DNA of 64,000 nucleotides from Hyperoodon ampullatus (Eukaryota > Chordata > Mammalia > Artiodactyla > Ziphiidae): assembly GCA_949752795.1 (NCBI GenBank), contig OX457058.1, forward strand, positions 153,398,353 to 153,462,352, read 5' to 3'. Below, piece after piece: positions 12,431 to 21,399 of this stretch. Both the position numbers and the translations under genes were made by a program. The notes beneath the pieces are model-generated. The model was given only the letters and a program-made list of their open reading frames with translations. It was not told where the DNA came from and searched no databases. The first letter of the stretch is position 1. The number at the start of each line of letters is the position of its first letter.

Positions 12431-12469
12431 AAAAAAAAAAAATCTAAAAAAAAAAAAAAAAAAAAAAAA
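12431..12469. repeat. A-rich tract in the TGFB3 leader (U-rich in the mRNA)
   Basis: A run of 12 A at 12431-12442 and one of 24 A at 12446-12469, separated by TCT. In the TGFB3 transcript they become long U tracts. No SINE body is attached, so this looks like homopolymer expansion. Its exact length is prone to sequencing error. Confidence 0.8.
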
Positions 12470-12501
12470 GATCACCAGTGAGTAGGTGGGGAGAGGCAGG
12501 G

Positions 12502-12573
12502 CTAGGCCGCTGCTGGCCCAGCTAAAGATGGGGGCAGCACAGGACACACTTGTCTCTCGGGCACACCATTCAT
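12502..12573 (-). promoter_or_regulatory. TGFB3 upstream ORF, 23 codons
   Basis: ATG at 12573-12571, TAG at 12504-12502; the peptide starts MNGVPERQVC. A second ATG in another frame (12569) opens a 15-codon frame ending at 12522, so the two overlap. Confidence 0.55.
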
Positions 12574-12608
12574 GCTTTCTCTTTTGTTTACACTTCCCCG
12601 GGGGCTTT

Positions 12609-12644
12609 CTAAATGACTCTGTTCACGCTGCCTCTCATCTTCAT
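12609..12644 (-). promoter_or_regulatory. TGFB3 upstream ORF, 11 codons with two in-frame ATGs
   Basis: ATG at 12644 and again at 12638, stop TAG at 12611-12609; peptide MKMRGSVNRVI. Confidence 0.55.
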
Positions 12645-12731
12645 TGGCTGGGATGTGGGCTTATGTGCAATTGGAAGGCAGGGGGGACAGCCCCTGGAGA
12701 GCAGCCCCAATAATCCACTTGGTCGCCCAGG

Positions 12732-12767
12732 TCACCAGCACCTCGGCTTGTCTTCTGCCTCGGCCAT
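12732..12767 (-). promoter_or_regulatory. TGFB3 upstream ORF with strong start context (11 codons)
   Basis: ATG at 12767-12765 with G at -3 and G at +4, encoding MAEAEDKPRCW then TGA. With the one at 12358 it is one of two upstream starts in strong context. Confidence 0.6.
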
Positions 12768-12944
12768 TGCTTCTGTTCCCTGCTTCTCTTTAAAAGATAC
12801 AAAAGAAAAGAAAAAGAAAATAGAAGCCAGTTCACTGTATGCCTCCTCCGGAGAGCTGTTATTCCTTCTTTCTCATGCTGCTTCCCCTATCTCTCGCCTC
12901 TCTTGCTCATTCCCTTGGACTTGGCTTTCTGGTTCCCTCCCTTT

Positions 12945-13037
12945 CTCTCCCTCCAGCTTCCCTCTCTATCCCTCTCCCTCTCCCTCTCCCTCAAGCTCCT
13001 CTCCCTCTCTCTCACACACTCACATGCACACACACTG
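12945..13037. repeat. CT/CA low-complexity tract at the start of the TGFB3 leader
   Basis: Repeated TCCCTC units (about 12960-13010) pass into CACACTCACATGCACACACAC. On the transcribed strand this is GA- and GT-rich sequence immediately after the predicted cap site. Confidence 0.8.
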
Positions 13038-13062
13038 CTTTCTCTATTTCTCTCCGCTGAAA

Positions 13063-13088
13063 TTTTATACCTCCCTCCCATGACGTTT
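13063..13088 (-). promoter_or_regulatory. TGFB3: TGFB3 core promoter: TATA box and CRE half-site
   Basis: On the minus strand TATAAAA (13069-13063) is preceded by ACGTCA (13086-13081), six of eight bases of a CRE. The human TGFB3 promoter is known to use a TATA box with a nearby CRE, so the arrangement fits. It puts the transcription start near 13040, giving the expected leader length. Confidence 0.8.
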
Positions 13089-13095
13089 CTGGCCC

Positions 13096-13163
13096 GGGGC
13101 GGGGGGGGGGGGGGAGGGGGCGAGGGGAGGTGGGGGGGAGGTGGGGGGAGGGGTGGGGGAGGG
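13096..13163 (+). promoter_or_regulatory. G-rich tract with quadruplex potential just upstream of the TGFB3 promoter
   Basis: A G14 run at 13101-13114 is followed by many runs of four to seven G separated by one to three bases. This far exceeds the usual G3+N1-7 pattern for an intramolecular quadruplex. The C-rich strand is the TGFB3 sense strand. It begins about 27 bp upstream of the TATA box. Confidence 0.75.
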
Positions 13164-13384
13164 ACCAGCGCACGCAGCCTCTTTTGCGGCACGATTTTAA
13201 TGTTTTAAACAGGCACAGGAAAAGCCGAGCCCATTTGAAAAATACTTCGCGAGTCCTCTCGATCGACGTGGTAACTGAACTTTTTTTACCCTTTTGGAGT
13301 CACTCCTGCTACACGTTGACTGTTTTTCTGGAAAGTTACTCCGATGAATCCCCTCCCTCCTTCTACCCCAACTCCTTCGCCCTC

Positions 13385-14010
13385 TCGCCAGCTGTCAGTC
13401 CGTCCTCTCCTCGGCGCGTCTCTGCTCCCTCCCAGGCCCCCCGTCCAGGCCGCCCCCCGGGCCTGGCGGGACACTGGGCAGGGGCCGGCGAGCGCGCGGG
13501 GCCTGGGCAGGGGCGGCCGTGCCCACCCTTGGTGGGGCTGACGCCCGGCCTGGGAGCGGGGTTGGAGCTGGGTTCGGCCCCGCGGCGATCCTGGCCCCGA
13601 TTCTTCATTGACAAGATTGGAGTCGGGTGGCTCGCGGAAGCTTGGAGATGCTCCAGGGGCATTGAAAAATGGTGGCGTTTTCCGGCAGATCGAGGGTGCC
13701 CTCTGGCGAGGCGAGGCCGCCAGTGAAGGAGGCTCCGCGGGTCGGAGCCGGGAAGGCCGGGAGGGCCGGGGAGGGGTGGGGGTGGGGGGTGAGGCTGGGG
13801 GCCTGGGGAGAAGGGGCCGCGAAAGAGGACGAGGAAAACAAGACCGAGGGCCCTGGGGAACAGCCTCCCTCTCGGCCCGACGTGCGTACAAGTGCACTTC
13901 TCCCTTCCCGGAGTCCCGCTCTGCAGCCCCTCTCGCAGAAATGTCCTCCAGATGTTCGCGGCTTTCCTCCCCGCCGAGGGTTCCGCGGGGAGCTGCGCCA
14001 GCCAGCGCAG
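13385..14010. promoter_or_regulatory. CpG island upstream of TGFB3
   Basis: Dense CG dinucleotides and very high GC ('ccccgcggcgatcctggccc', 'ggcgaggcgaggccgcc' and similar). Open frames on both strands here are composition artefacts. It lies 0.35-1 kb upstream of the predicted TGFB3 start and about 3.2 kb from IFT43, so I assign it to TGFB3. Confidence 0.75.
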
Positions 14011-14329
14011 AGTCAGCAGTTGGCCCGAGCCCATTTCCCAGATGGGTGAGGGGAGGTTTTCGCTCCGCTTTCGTTCCTTTTCTCAGCCTAAGCTTCTAGG
14101 TCTTTTCCCATCAAAAGCTTAGGGAGGGCAAGCCACTATGCCCGAGCCCGTCCCCAGGATTGTCTCTGAATTGATCACTTTCCTGGGACTCGGCGCCGCT
14201 CCCTGCCACCCCATCCCACCTCGCACTAGCCTTCCTGACCCTTCCTGCGAGGTCTGGTTCCTGCCCCTGGCTCGTCGGCCGCTAACTGAAGGGAGATTCT
14301 CTGCATCCCCAGGGCCCTGGTTGATCAGT

Positions 14330-14910
14330 TTAAGTTGAGGACAGTGAGGCATAGACCCATTTAAGAGGCTACACTGCTTGTGAGTGGTGGAGGTGATATT
14401 TAACAAGGGCTCTCTGATTTGGAAGACATTATTTTTATTTGCATAAAACATGAGGAATCCTAGGTGTAGAGCTTAAGGTAAATTGCTTTTGAATTACTTT
14501 TAGGTCATAGAGTCAGTGGGTGTCAACACTGAGATTTGGACCCAGGAAATCTATTGCCAGAGTCTATGCATTTAACTACTGTGCTCTACTGCCTCTGGAA
14601 TTCAGCTATCATTTGAGAAATATTTTTGACGGCTACTATATGCCAGGCACTGTTCTAGGCTCTGTAGATGCAACAGTGAACAAAGCAAACAAAACCATTC
14701 TCTTATGGGCTTTACATCTAGAAGTGGAAGTAGGGCCGTGGGAAATGCAATAAATGAACTAAATATGTAAATGATGTAGTATGATAAAAGGTAAGTGCCA
14801 TGGTGGAAAATAAAGCAGGGAAAGAGGAGACAGAGTGCCTAGGCTGGGGGGACGTTGCAATTTAAAATCAGAGAAGGCCCTACTGAGACCTTTAAGTAAA
14901 TACTTGTAAA
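14330..14910 (-). repeat. MIR and L2 relics, reverse orientation
   Basis: 14330-14600 carries MIR words ('gaggacagtgaggcatagac', 'gagatttggacccaggaaat'). From about 14600, 'tactatatgccaggcactgt' and 'acagtgaacaaagcaaacaa' through 'aataaagcagggaaagagga' follow the L2 antisense order. Confidence 0.6.
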
Positions 14911-14919
14911 ATGGGAGGG

Positions 14920-15115
14920 AAAATTATTACAGTGAGGTCCTTCTGGACCCCACCTGTACCAAATCAGAGTCTACAGGGGCGGGGTACTGACACATGTATT
15001 TTTTAACAAACTTCATGTTACTGGGTGCCAGTAACATGCACCAGAGAAAAATACTTCAGTAAGATCTGGCGATTCAGGTGCCCAGCAAGGTTTGGAAAGC
15101 CCTACTCCAGGGCTT
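14920..15115. repeat. MER5-like hAT MITE carrying a ~50-bp insertion
   Basis: The outer parts ('gtattttttaacaaacttc' and 'attcaggtgcccagcaaggt' then 'ttggaaagccctactccagg') fit a MER5 copy. About 15021-15071 does not fit MER5. It contains half of a perfect hairpin and a block repeated at 16384-16422. Confidence 0.55.
15014..15038. repeat. Perfect 11-bp inverted repeat with a 3-nt loop
   Basis: CATGTTACTGG (15014-15024), loop GTG, then CCAGTAACATG (15028-15038). All 11 pairs match. No U-run follows, so it is not a transcription terminator. Confidence 0.9.
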
Positions 15116-15299
15116 CTTTCTGCCCAGAATGTGCACCCTTTGCTTTCAGGAATTTGGGGAAGAAGTGGGAGTGGAGACTTGGAAATTAGCTCTAAAGTAG
15201 TGGTGGTGTGGCTATGAGCAGTGGAAGGAAAATAGAAATGGAGTCGGTATTGCTAAGAGCTCTCTAAAATGGAACCAGAGGCCATTGAGGAAGTGTGAA

Positions 15300-15720
15300 T
15301 TATGTGAGTCTCAGCCTGGATAAAATCTGATCTTTTGACCACTTATTGTCCTAATGAAGGCATTCAGAAGATCTGCCAGAAACTCAAGATACTTATCAGA
15401 CCCCTACCTTATAATAACTCGTGACAGCCTATCTACTGATCAGACCCTTACTCTAAAATAACTCATGATTCCTTAATGACAAATATTTCCTTTCTCGTGT
15501 CAGAGTACAGCCTTGTGGCTTTTGCCTTTGTAAGCCCCTGACCCTTTCTCTTCCCTGGAACACTCTTTTGACTTTACCAGAATCTGTGTCTCCTGAATTG
15601 CAATTCTTAAGACACCCCCCCCCCCAATAAAGCTCTTTATTCTTTGCAGCCTTGATATTGATTATTGTTCAAAAGAGATCACAAGAAATGGAATAATCCA
15701 AAGATTAATCCCTTCCTCCT
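15300..15720 (+). repeat. Possible ancient retroviral LTR fragment
   Basis: The right part ('tcctgaattgcaattcttaa', a C-run at 15613-15624, then 'caataaagctctttattctt') has the polyadenylation-signal layout of ERV1-type LTR 3' ends. The left part includes an imperfect ~40-bp tandem duplication (about 15395-15475: 'atcagacccctacctt...taactcgtga' and 'atcagacccttactct...taactcatga'). No internal viral genes or second LTR are seen. It may be another repeat class. Confidence 0.4.
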
Positions 15721-15829
15721 CATCTGGTGCCAAGGATGAAGGGAACAAGGGCTTCACTGGAGCCTATATTTCATCCATCTTGGGTTTTTGACAGTGAATG
15801 TTTCTTCAGGTTAAAATCTAACAGGGTAT

Positions 15830-16010
15830 TATTCTCATTGAGAATCAGAGTTTGTGAGTGAAAGATTTTAGGGGTAATCTCTAAGAGCCACTACAAGGGA
15901 GGAAGCTGAGGTCCAGAGAGGGCTCTGCCTGGCTACACAGGTAGTTAGCAGCAGAGCTAGGATGAGGCTTCAACTCTTCTGACATCCAGGCAGTACTGTT
16001 GTTGTCACAG
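15830..16010 (-). repeat. MIR SINE, reverse orientation
   Basis: 'ggaagctgaggtccagagag', 'ctacacaggtagttagcagc' and 'gagctaggatgaggctt' follow the reverse-complement MIR order. Heavily diverged. Confidence 0.6.
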
Positions 16011-16679
16011 GCATGCTAACGCATAGCCCTACCCAGTAAACATGTATGGATAAATGGTTGAACTGAATAATTTACAAGGCATTTAAGAAATCCTGCATTC
16101 CTGTTTTAGAGTCATTAATCCCACTTCCAAGTCTTCCCTTTTAAGAGGTAGCCATCTAAGCCTTACCCCAGGCATGGTGTTGGGGACATTGTTCACTTTC
16201 AGGGTCATGAGCCCATCTTCTGGGGTCCCGGCTGGGGGTCCTCAGTACTAGGGACTGGTCAGTGGCATTGACGTGGGGATCTTACATGGAGAGTCAATGA
16301 AGACTCAACTCGCTTGTCCCATTAGACTGGGAATTTGGGGGCCGTCTTCCTCTGCTGGCCCAGGAGACTGGCTGGCACCCAATAACATGAGCCAGAGAAA
16401 AATTCTTCAGTAAGATCTGGTGTTAGCAAGGCACCTGGCTCTGCTGCATAACACTCAGGTGATTTTTCCTCAAGGCATTGCTCTGCACCTGAGTGTCTTC
16501 AATTGTTGAATAGAGGTACTGCTCCTGCTCACTTCATGGGGTCTTGAAGGGATTATTTGTACTTTTGAAAGTTATTAATACACAGGTTATTGATGTGTTG
16601 CTTCAGCGGCTCTGTATTCTTGAAGGCAGAGATTATGTATATTGCACTTTTCATTATAAACCATTTATTGGCACCTGAC

Positions 16680-16860
16680 CCCTTGTGTGCCTGTTTTTTC
16701 ATCTGTCCATTGGAGACGATACAACTTATCTTGCTTCCCACACAAGGTTGTTATGCCCTTCCCATGAGCTAATAACTGTGAAGGTCCTCTGTACATTGCA
16801 AAGAGCTTTACAAATGGAAGGCATCAGAAAAATTACTACTGTTACTAGTAGTGCTTTGCA
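16680..16860 (+). repeat. MIR SINE relic
   Basis: 'tttttcatctgtccattgga', 'caaggttgttatgcc' and 'aaagagctttacaaatggaa' follow MIR in forward order. Confidence 0.6.
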
Positions 16861-17049
16861 CTTGACAACTTATGTATTTGAACAGAGCTACAGATGTAGG
16901 CAGTTTCTAAAGGCTAAAAGTTTTCACTGTCCCACAGGAGCACCCTTATCATGATTTAATATCTGGAGATTTTTTTCCAGAAGTCAAAAAAGGCAGGTTT
17001 AGGATAGGTTTGGTTTAAATTGGAGGTTGGCACATAGACTCCAGGAACT

Positions 17050-17152
17050 ATGCGGCGGACCCTTTAAGTATTGGGATGGAAGGGCGGAGCCGTCGTCAGG
17101 GACGCGACTGGGCCGCTGGGTGTCGAGGAAGTGACGTCAGGCGGCCGCAGAG
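17050..17152 (+). promoter_or_regulatory. IFT43: IFT43 proximal promoter with composite ETS/CRE site
   Basis: A CpG-rich, TATA-less stretch. GGAAGTGACGTCA at 17127-17139 joins an ETS core to a complete palindromic CRE (TGACGTCA, 17132-17139), ending 13 bp before the start codon. A GC box (GGGCGG) lies at 17082-17087. Such ETS/CRE composites are common in housekeeping promoters. The transcription start is not identified, so the site may be in the 5' UTR. Confidence 0.7.
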
Positions 17153-17206
17153 ATGGAGGACGTGCTGGACTTAGGCGAGGAGCGGCGTCGTGGCTCGGCC
17201 ATCTCC
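17153..17206 (+). CDS. IFT43: IFT43 exon 1, coding part
   Basis: IFT43 is a small subunit of the IFT-A complex, which drives retrograde transport and membrane-protein entry in cilia. The exon encodes 18 residues, MEDVLDLGEERRRGSAIS, then a donor GTGAGG at 17207. The start MEDxLDL matches the family, and the ATG has a strong context (G at -3 and +4). The rest of the exon differs from the human form I recall (LDEELRYSLATS) at several positions, more than in exons 2 and 3. Exon length and phase 0 agree. If intron 1 were retained, the frame would run to a stop at 17396-17398. Confidence 0.9.
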
Positions 17207-18076
17207 GTGAGGACCGACTCGGGGGGCTTGGGGCCAGGAATTAGCGGGTGGGGAGGAGTGACCCCGCCGGCCCCGGCTTCCCTGAGCCCCCTCGGCCCGG
17301 CCTGTCCCTGGTGGCCGGAGCGGGCCGGCTCTGAGCCTTGCGGGGGTGAGGCCGGGGAGGAGGCGGCCTCCCTCGCCCCGCCCCTGAGGCAGCGGTGAGC
17401 TCCTCCGCTGCTGGCCTATGGTTTGCTTTCTTTAAAATCCTCAAAAGAGTGGAAAATAGATCCTACCGCCGCCGGCCTCTGGGACCGGTGGGAAATTTCC
17501 CAGCTTCTCTCCGCTTTCTGGAGCTCCAAGTGTCAACTCCCCTAGAATGGACAGATCTGAGGGTGACTGGGGGGGCCCTGGCCAGAGTGACGCCTGCACT
17601 CATGCTAGTGCTTTTCCCTTGGGACATCTCATGGCAGAAGTTGATGTAAAAACCGTACTGTTTTATGCATGGAAGGAAGGAAGGCGTTAGACAGGGAGGT
17701 CCTTTCTTGCCACTAATCCCCATGGGGAGGTGGGCGTTACCTCAGTTTTATAGTTAAGGAAATAAAGATTTATAACGCAAGGGAGTGGCTAGTTGCTCGG
17801 GGGACCCAGAGGTCAGAGGGCATATAAAGCTGTTGCATGAGTTAAAAAAAAGTCAAGCTCCAGGAACCTCGATTTCCTTATGTCTAGAATGGAGATGTTA
17901 ATGTCTGCTTCAAGGAGTTGCAGTGAAGATGAAATGAGACATGCGTGGAGAGCATTTAACACAGTGGCTGGCATGTGCTAAGTTATTAGAAGAGGTTAGC
18001 GACTGTTGCTTCTGAGGCTGTGATTTACCCAAGCTTATATATAAATAAGCTGAGCTAGATTCAAGACCCAAGTTCA

Positions 18077-18104
18077 GTGTGTATGTGTGTGTGTGTGTGT
18101 GTGT
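18077..18104. repeat. TG microsatellite
   Basis: GTGTGTATGTGTGTG... with one interrupting A; likely polymorphic. Confidence 0.9.
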
Positions 18105-18394
18105 TTCAACTCCAACACAGCCTCATCAAGCCTTTTTACCTTTAAAATTATCGAAGATGACAGTCTCTAAAAGATTGACCCACAGGGCAGGTCTTTAGTT
18201 TCTGCTGTGGAATCTCTACATGTTTTGAAGTGCCCTAGTAACATCGGAGATCCTCTAAGTAATTAGAGAGGAGATATGAGGATTGGGAGCAAATTGTTCT
18301 AGGAAGAAGCAGGTTGCTTGACTGACCAAGGAGAATATTATGTCACCAAGCCTTTCTGACATGTGAACTTTTTTAGTACCGAGGGATGTGAATG

Positions 18395-18590
18395 TAGTTA
18401 TTCATTCATTCTTTCAGCAAATATTTATTGAGCCCCTTCTGTGTGTCAGGCGTTGATTGTCCTAGGTGCTCGGGATATACCAGTGAAAAAAACGAAGTCC
18501 CTGCCCTCATGGGGCTTACATTTCAGTGGCAGAAGATGAACAATAAACAGACTATAGATTTAAAACATATAAAACCAGGTAGTAAAGTAG
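18395..18590 (-). repeat. L2 LINE 3' end, reverse orientation
   Basis: 'ttcattcattctttcagcaa', 'tttattgagccccttctgtg' and 'ctgccctcatggggcttaca' are the L2 antisense 3'-end words. Confidence 0.75.
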
Positions 18591-18999
18591 GTTTTCTGCC
18601 AGTCATTCCTGTGGATTTATACAGGGTCTTCAAAAAGTTTAAAACCTTAAAATACTTGACAATTATTAGAGAAACCGTCTACAAACAGCATTTAAAGACA
18701 AGATCTTTGAATTTTTGCTTGAGCACAATCACTGCATGTAGTATGCCGTATTCAGAAACCCCATGTTATGATAAATGGAAAAGGGCAGCCATAGGTGAAG
18801 GAGTGCAGTTGTCTGTCTTGGGAAGAAAACGAGCTGCTTATTGTCAGAAAGATTGTTTCTGTCATCCCTGAAACCTAAATGATTGATTAGAATTTGACAT
18901 GTAAATCCTACATAAGGGTTTTTATGCAGGTCTCATGTAATCGCTCTCAGTTTATTGGTGCAGTCAGGTCTTAGAACATCTTAAAGACATTCCAGCAGG

Positions 19000-19195
19000 G
19001 CATAGTGGAAGGAACTCAGGATTTGAAGGCAGAAGAAGATTTAGCTCTTAGATTTATCTGCCACTTAATTGCTTTCCTGGGTCTCAGTTTCCTCATTTGT
19101 AAAATGGCCTGAATCCCAGTCACTGTTACTGTGAAATCAAATGAAGCTACATCAAATGAGATCTAAAAGTGCTGACATTAATGCTGTTATTTTTT
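19000..19195 (+). repeat. MIR SINE
   Basis: 'ctgccacttaattgctttcc', 'gtctcagtttcctcatttgt' and 'aaaatggcctgaat' in forward MIR order. Confidence 0.75.
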
Positions 19196-19913
19196 TTTTA
19201 AAGAAAAATATAAACATTTCACCACCCACTAGTCTGCCTAAAGAATGTTTTGTGTACGTGCTGGGAGGCATTTGAGACACAGAGCCTCACCCCAGCAGGG
19301 CTTTGGGAAACGCGTGCAGATGGTTCATTTGATGACTCAGAATTTGAAGTGGTCTGATGTCCAAAGCTAATGTCTCAAGATTCTTGTAAGATCTTTCCTT
19401 TAATGACTGTAAGCGCAAATCCAAGTAGTGTACACGTCAAAGCAAACGCTATCTGTATTTCTCTGGTTTCAGTTACCATGGAATTCCTTTCCCCCCCAAA
19501 TGCCTTTTGGATAACTATTTTCATGCGAAGCTGCAGCTTTGAAATTAGGCCTTCATAAAATCCCGCATAGGAACAAGGAAGCCTTGACCACACTCTTCCT
19601 GGGCTATGGCGTGAGGTCCCTGCCCCCTCTAGAGGAATTTCTAGCTGCATTTCTTTGGGTAGAAAAGGTCTATGGCCATTAAAAGAAAACACTGTGATCA
19701 GTACATGAATTTCCTGCTCTACTGTATAGAACTGACCATGGGCACTTTGTTTTAAGGGTTTGGAGCCTTTTCTAAGTATATACTCAAGTTGCTCAAATCC
19801 CATCCTCCACCATGTCATCATAAATCCAGTCCTTGCTTACCTTGGCAGGATTGTCTTCCTCATAGTGGCTCAAAGACGTTTGGGTCAGCAATGCCCCTCA
19901 TCTCTCCTTACAG

Positions 19914-20006
19914 GGAGCCAAGATGGGGCGCCGAGCTCAACAGGAGTCAGCTCAAGCCGAGAATCATCTCACTGGCAAGAATTCCTCTTCGACTCTCACT
20001 GCAGAG
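19914..20006 (+). CDS. IFT43: IFT43 exon 2
   Basis: 93 bp, phase 0 in and out, encoding 31 residues: [20 protein letters not shown] followed by [11 protein letters not shown]. It matches mammalian IFT43 almost residue for residue (R to G at the first position). Acceptor TTACAG ends at 19913 and donor GTGAGT starts at 20007. The segment is polar and glutamine-rich, in keeping with the disordered N-terminal half of IFT43. Skipping this exon would keep the frame. Confidence 0.95.
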
Positions 20007-20719
20007 GTGAGTGTTAAAAAATTGTGAAGAAATGCACTCTAAGAGTTAGCGATTACTCAGTGAGCAAGGATTTGGTATTTCATATTTTTTTCTCCTTCTT
20101 CTCTTTAATGTCAGCCTTCCTCCTATCTTGATTTGGGAATTCCCTTCCTCGGCATTTGTCCTATTCGCAAGAAGTGAAAGAGGAACTTTTTTCTTTTGAT
20201 GCCAGAGTAGTTTCTGTCATTGCTTTATATTCCCAGTGAAGAAGTTTTGTACGTTAACTGAAGCAAGGGACTGGGAGGTTTCAAAATCCAGCCCAAATCC
20301 AGGTTTTTATTCCTGCCAGATAAACGTCAGGGAGGCATGCTGGTGACGTAAAGTTGGATTACACAACTGGACATTTGCTCTTGGTGGTGACCTGCGCTTT
20401 CTACAGTTTTCAGGCAGGAAGGGGATCCGTACTGGCCTTACTTTCCTGGAGACTTTTCCAAGTGGCCTGGAATCGTGGGAATTTATCCAGCCTCTTTGCA
20501 GAGGGTGGGTCATCTTGATGAGCATTGCTTTTAATGCCAGGGCACTATTTTCAGCAGTTTACTCAGAACTTCTTTTCACCCTCCTCTGCCCTTTTGAAAA
20601 AACTCTGCCCTTTTCAAGAGCTGGCTTCAGGGTAATCCTCGCTGTCAGCTCTTCCTAACTTCTCCAGGCCAATTTAGGGCTGCTACTTCTCAGTTCTCAT
20701 GGTACCTGTTATAGAACAT

Positions 20720-20850
20720 CTCACATTATGCACTAATTTTCTTTTTATGTGCCTGGCCCACTAGACAGTGAGTTTCTGGGCAACAGGCAACCTGGCTTCT
20801 CAGTTGCCCAGCTCATTGGCCTACAGTAGGTTTATAACAGATGAGGGCAT
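20720..20850 (+). repeat. L2 LINE 3' end
   Basis: 'tgcactaattttctttttat', 'gtgcctggcccactagacag' and 'cattggcctacagtaggttt' follow the L2 3' end. Confidence 0.6.
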
Positions 20851-21399
20851 CTCTGCTGGGAGGCCTTATGGGCCAGGCAGGTGCCTGAGTACAGCATGCT
20901 GGGGACAAGATACAGACACACTTGACTTACATATCACATAGGTAGGAATATCCTTCACTTTCATCAGAAATAAGATATCCACCATGTCTTTAAGTGTTCC
21001 ACATGGACCTTTCAGGTTATCTTTCATTTTCTCACTGATTGTAGAAATATGGGTATAGAGACTCATTCCTCCTCTCAGGTAACAGCCATGCCAACACAGA
21101 AAAGCTGGCGACTGAAGCTTGGCCTCATTGCCTGAAGACGGTAGGGAGAGACTGTGGGGGGATTGTGGGAAAACCAGAGGCCACATGCACCCTCCAAAGG
21201 GTAACCACTATCTAGCCACAGCCAGCTGATGCTGTGGGGAATATAGGTCCAGTACTGCCAGCTCTTCTGATTTTCCAAGAGATGGCAGTCTAAAATTTTA
21301 TGTGAAAGCAACACGTTTTTAGAAGTTAGCGACTAATTATAAAACTTAAATCACCATATGGGCTAGATTAGGCCTGAGGGTTGTCAGTCTGTGACTTGG

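Larger units (their letters stand above)
11918..13040 (-). other. TGFB3: TGFB3 5' leader (predicted)
   Basis: Predicted from a TATA box at 13063-13069, which places the start of transcription near 13040 and gives a leader of about 1.12 kb. The human leader is known to be about 1.1 kb, rich in upstream AUGs and inhibitory to translation. I count eleven ATGs on the minus strand, with their first bases at 13025, 12910, 12876, 12767, 12644, 12638, 12573, 12569, 12358, 12156 and 12052. The first is an immediate ATG-TGA. All except 12052 end before the main start codon; 12052 is in frame with it. The exact cap site and the absence of a leader intron are inferred. Confidence 0.8.
13041..17152. other. 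Divergent intergenic region between TGFB3 and IFT43
   Basis: 4.1 kb between the predicted TGFB3 cap site and the IFT43 start codon. Order: TATA/CRE, G tract, CpG island, about 0.3 kb of unique sequence, then old repeats (MIR and L2 at 14330-14910, MER5 at 14920-15115, an LTR-like relic at 15300-15720, MIR at 15830-16010 and 16680-16860), then the IFT43 promoter. About 16020-16370 and 16430-16680 are unassigned. Confidence 0.85.
17207..19913 (+). other. IFT43: IFT43 intron 1
   Basis: 2.7 kb. The first 200 bp is still CpG-rich. Repeats: MIR (about 17870-18000), a TG microsatellite (18077-18104), L2 (18395-18590) and MIR (19000-19195). About 18600-18890 is AT-rich with an open plus frame of 147 codons that begins inside the L2 relic and looks fortuitous. 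About 19200-19900 is unassigned. Confidence 0.85.

Noticed and set aside
12887..13192. Proline/arginine-rich minus frame near the TGFB3 promoter
   Set aside because: It is low-complexity translation of the G tract and CT repeats and crosses the predicted transcription start. Only the short 7-codon uORF at 12887-12910 has a real ATG.
13130..14099. Long overlapping open frames on both strands (198, 203 and 223 codons)
   Set aside because: They lie in the CpG island, are Pro/Arg/Gly-rich and occur in many frames at once, as expected from GC composition.
18428..18871. 147-codon frame in IFT43 intron 1
   Set aside because: It begins inside an L2 relic at a CTG/TTG-type start and has no recognisable domain; RNA evidence would be needed.
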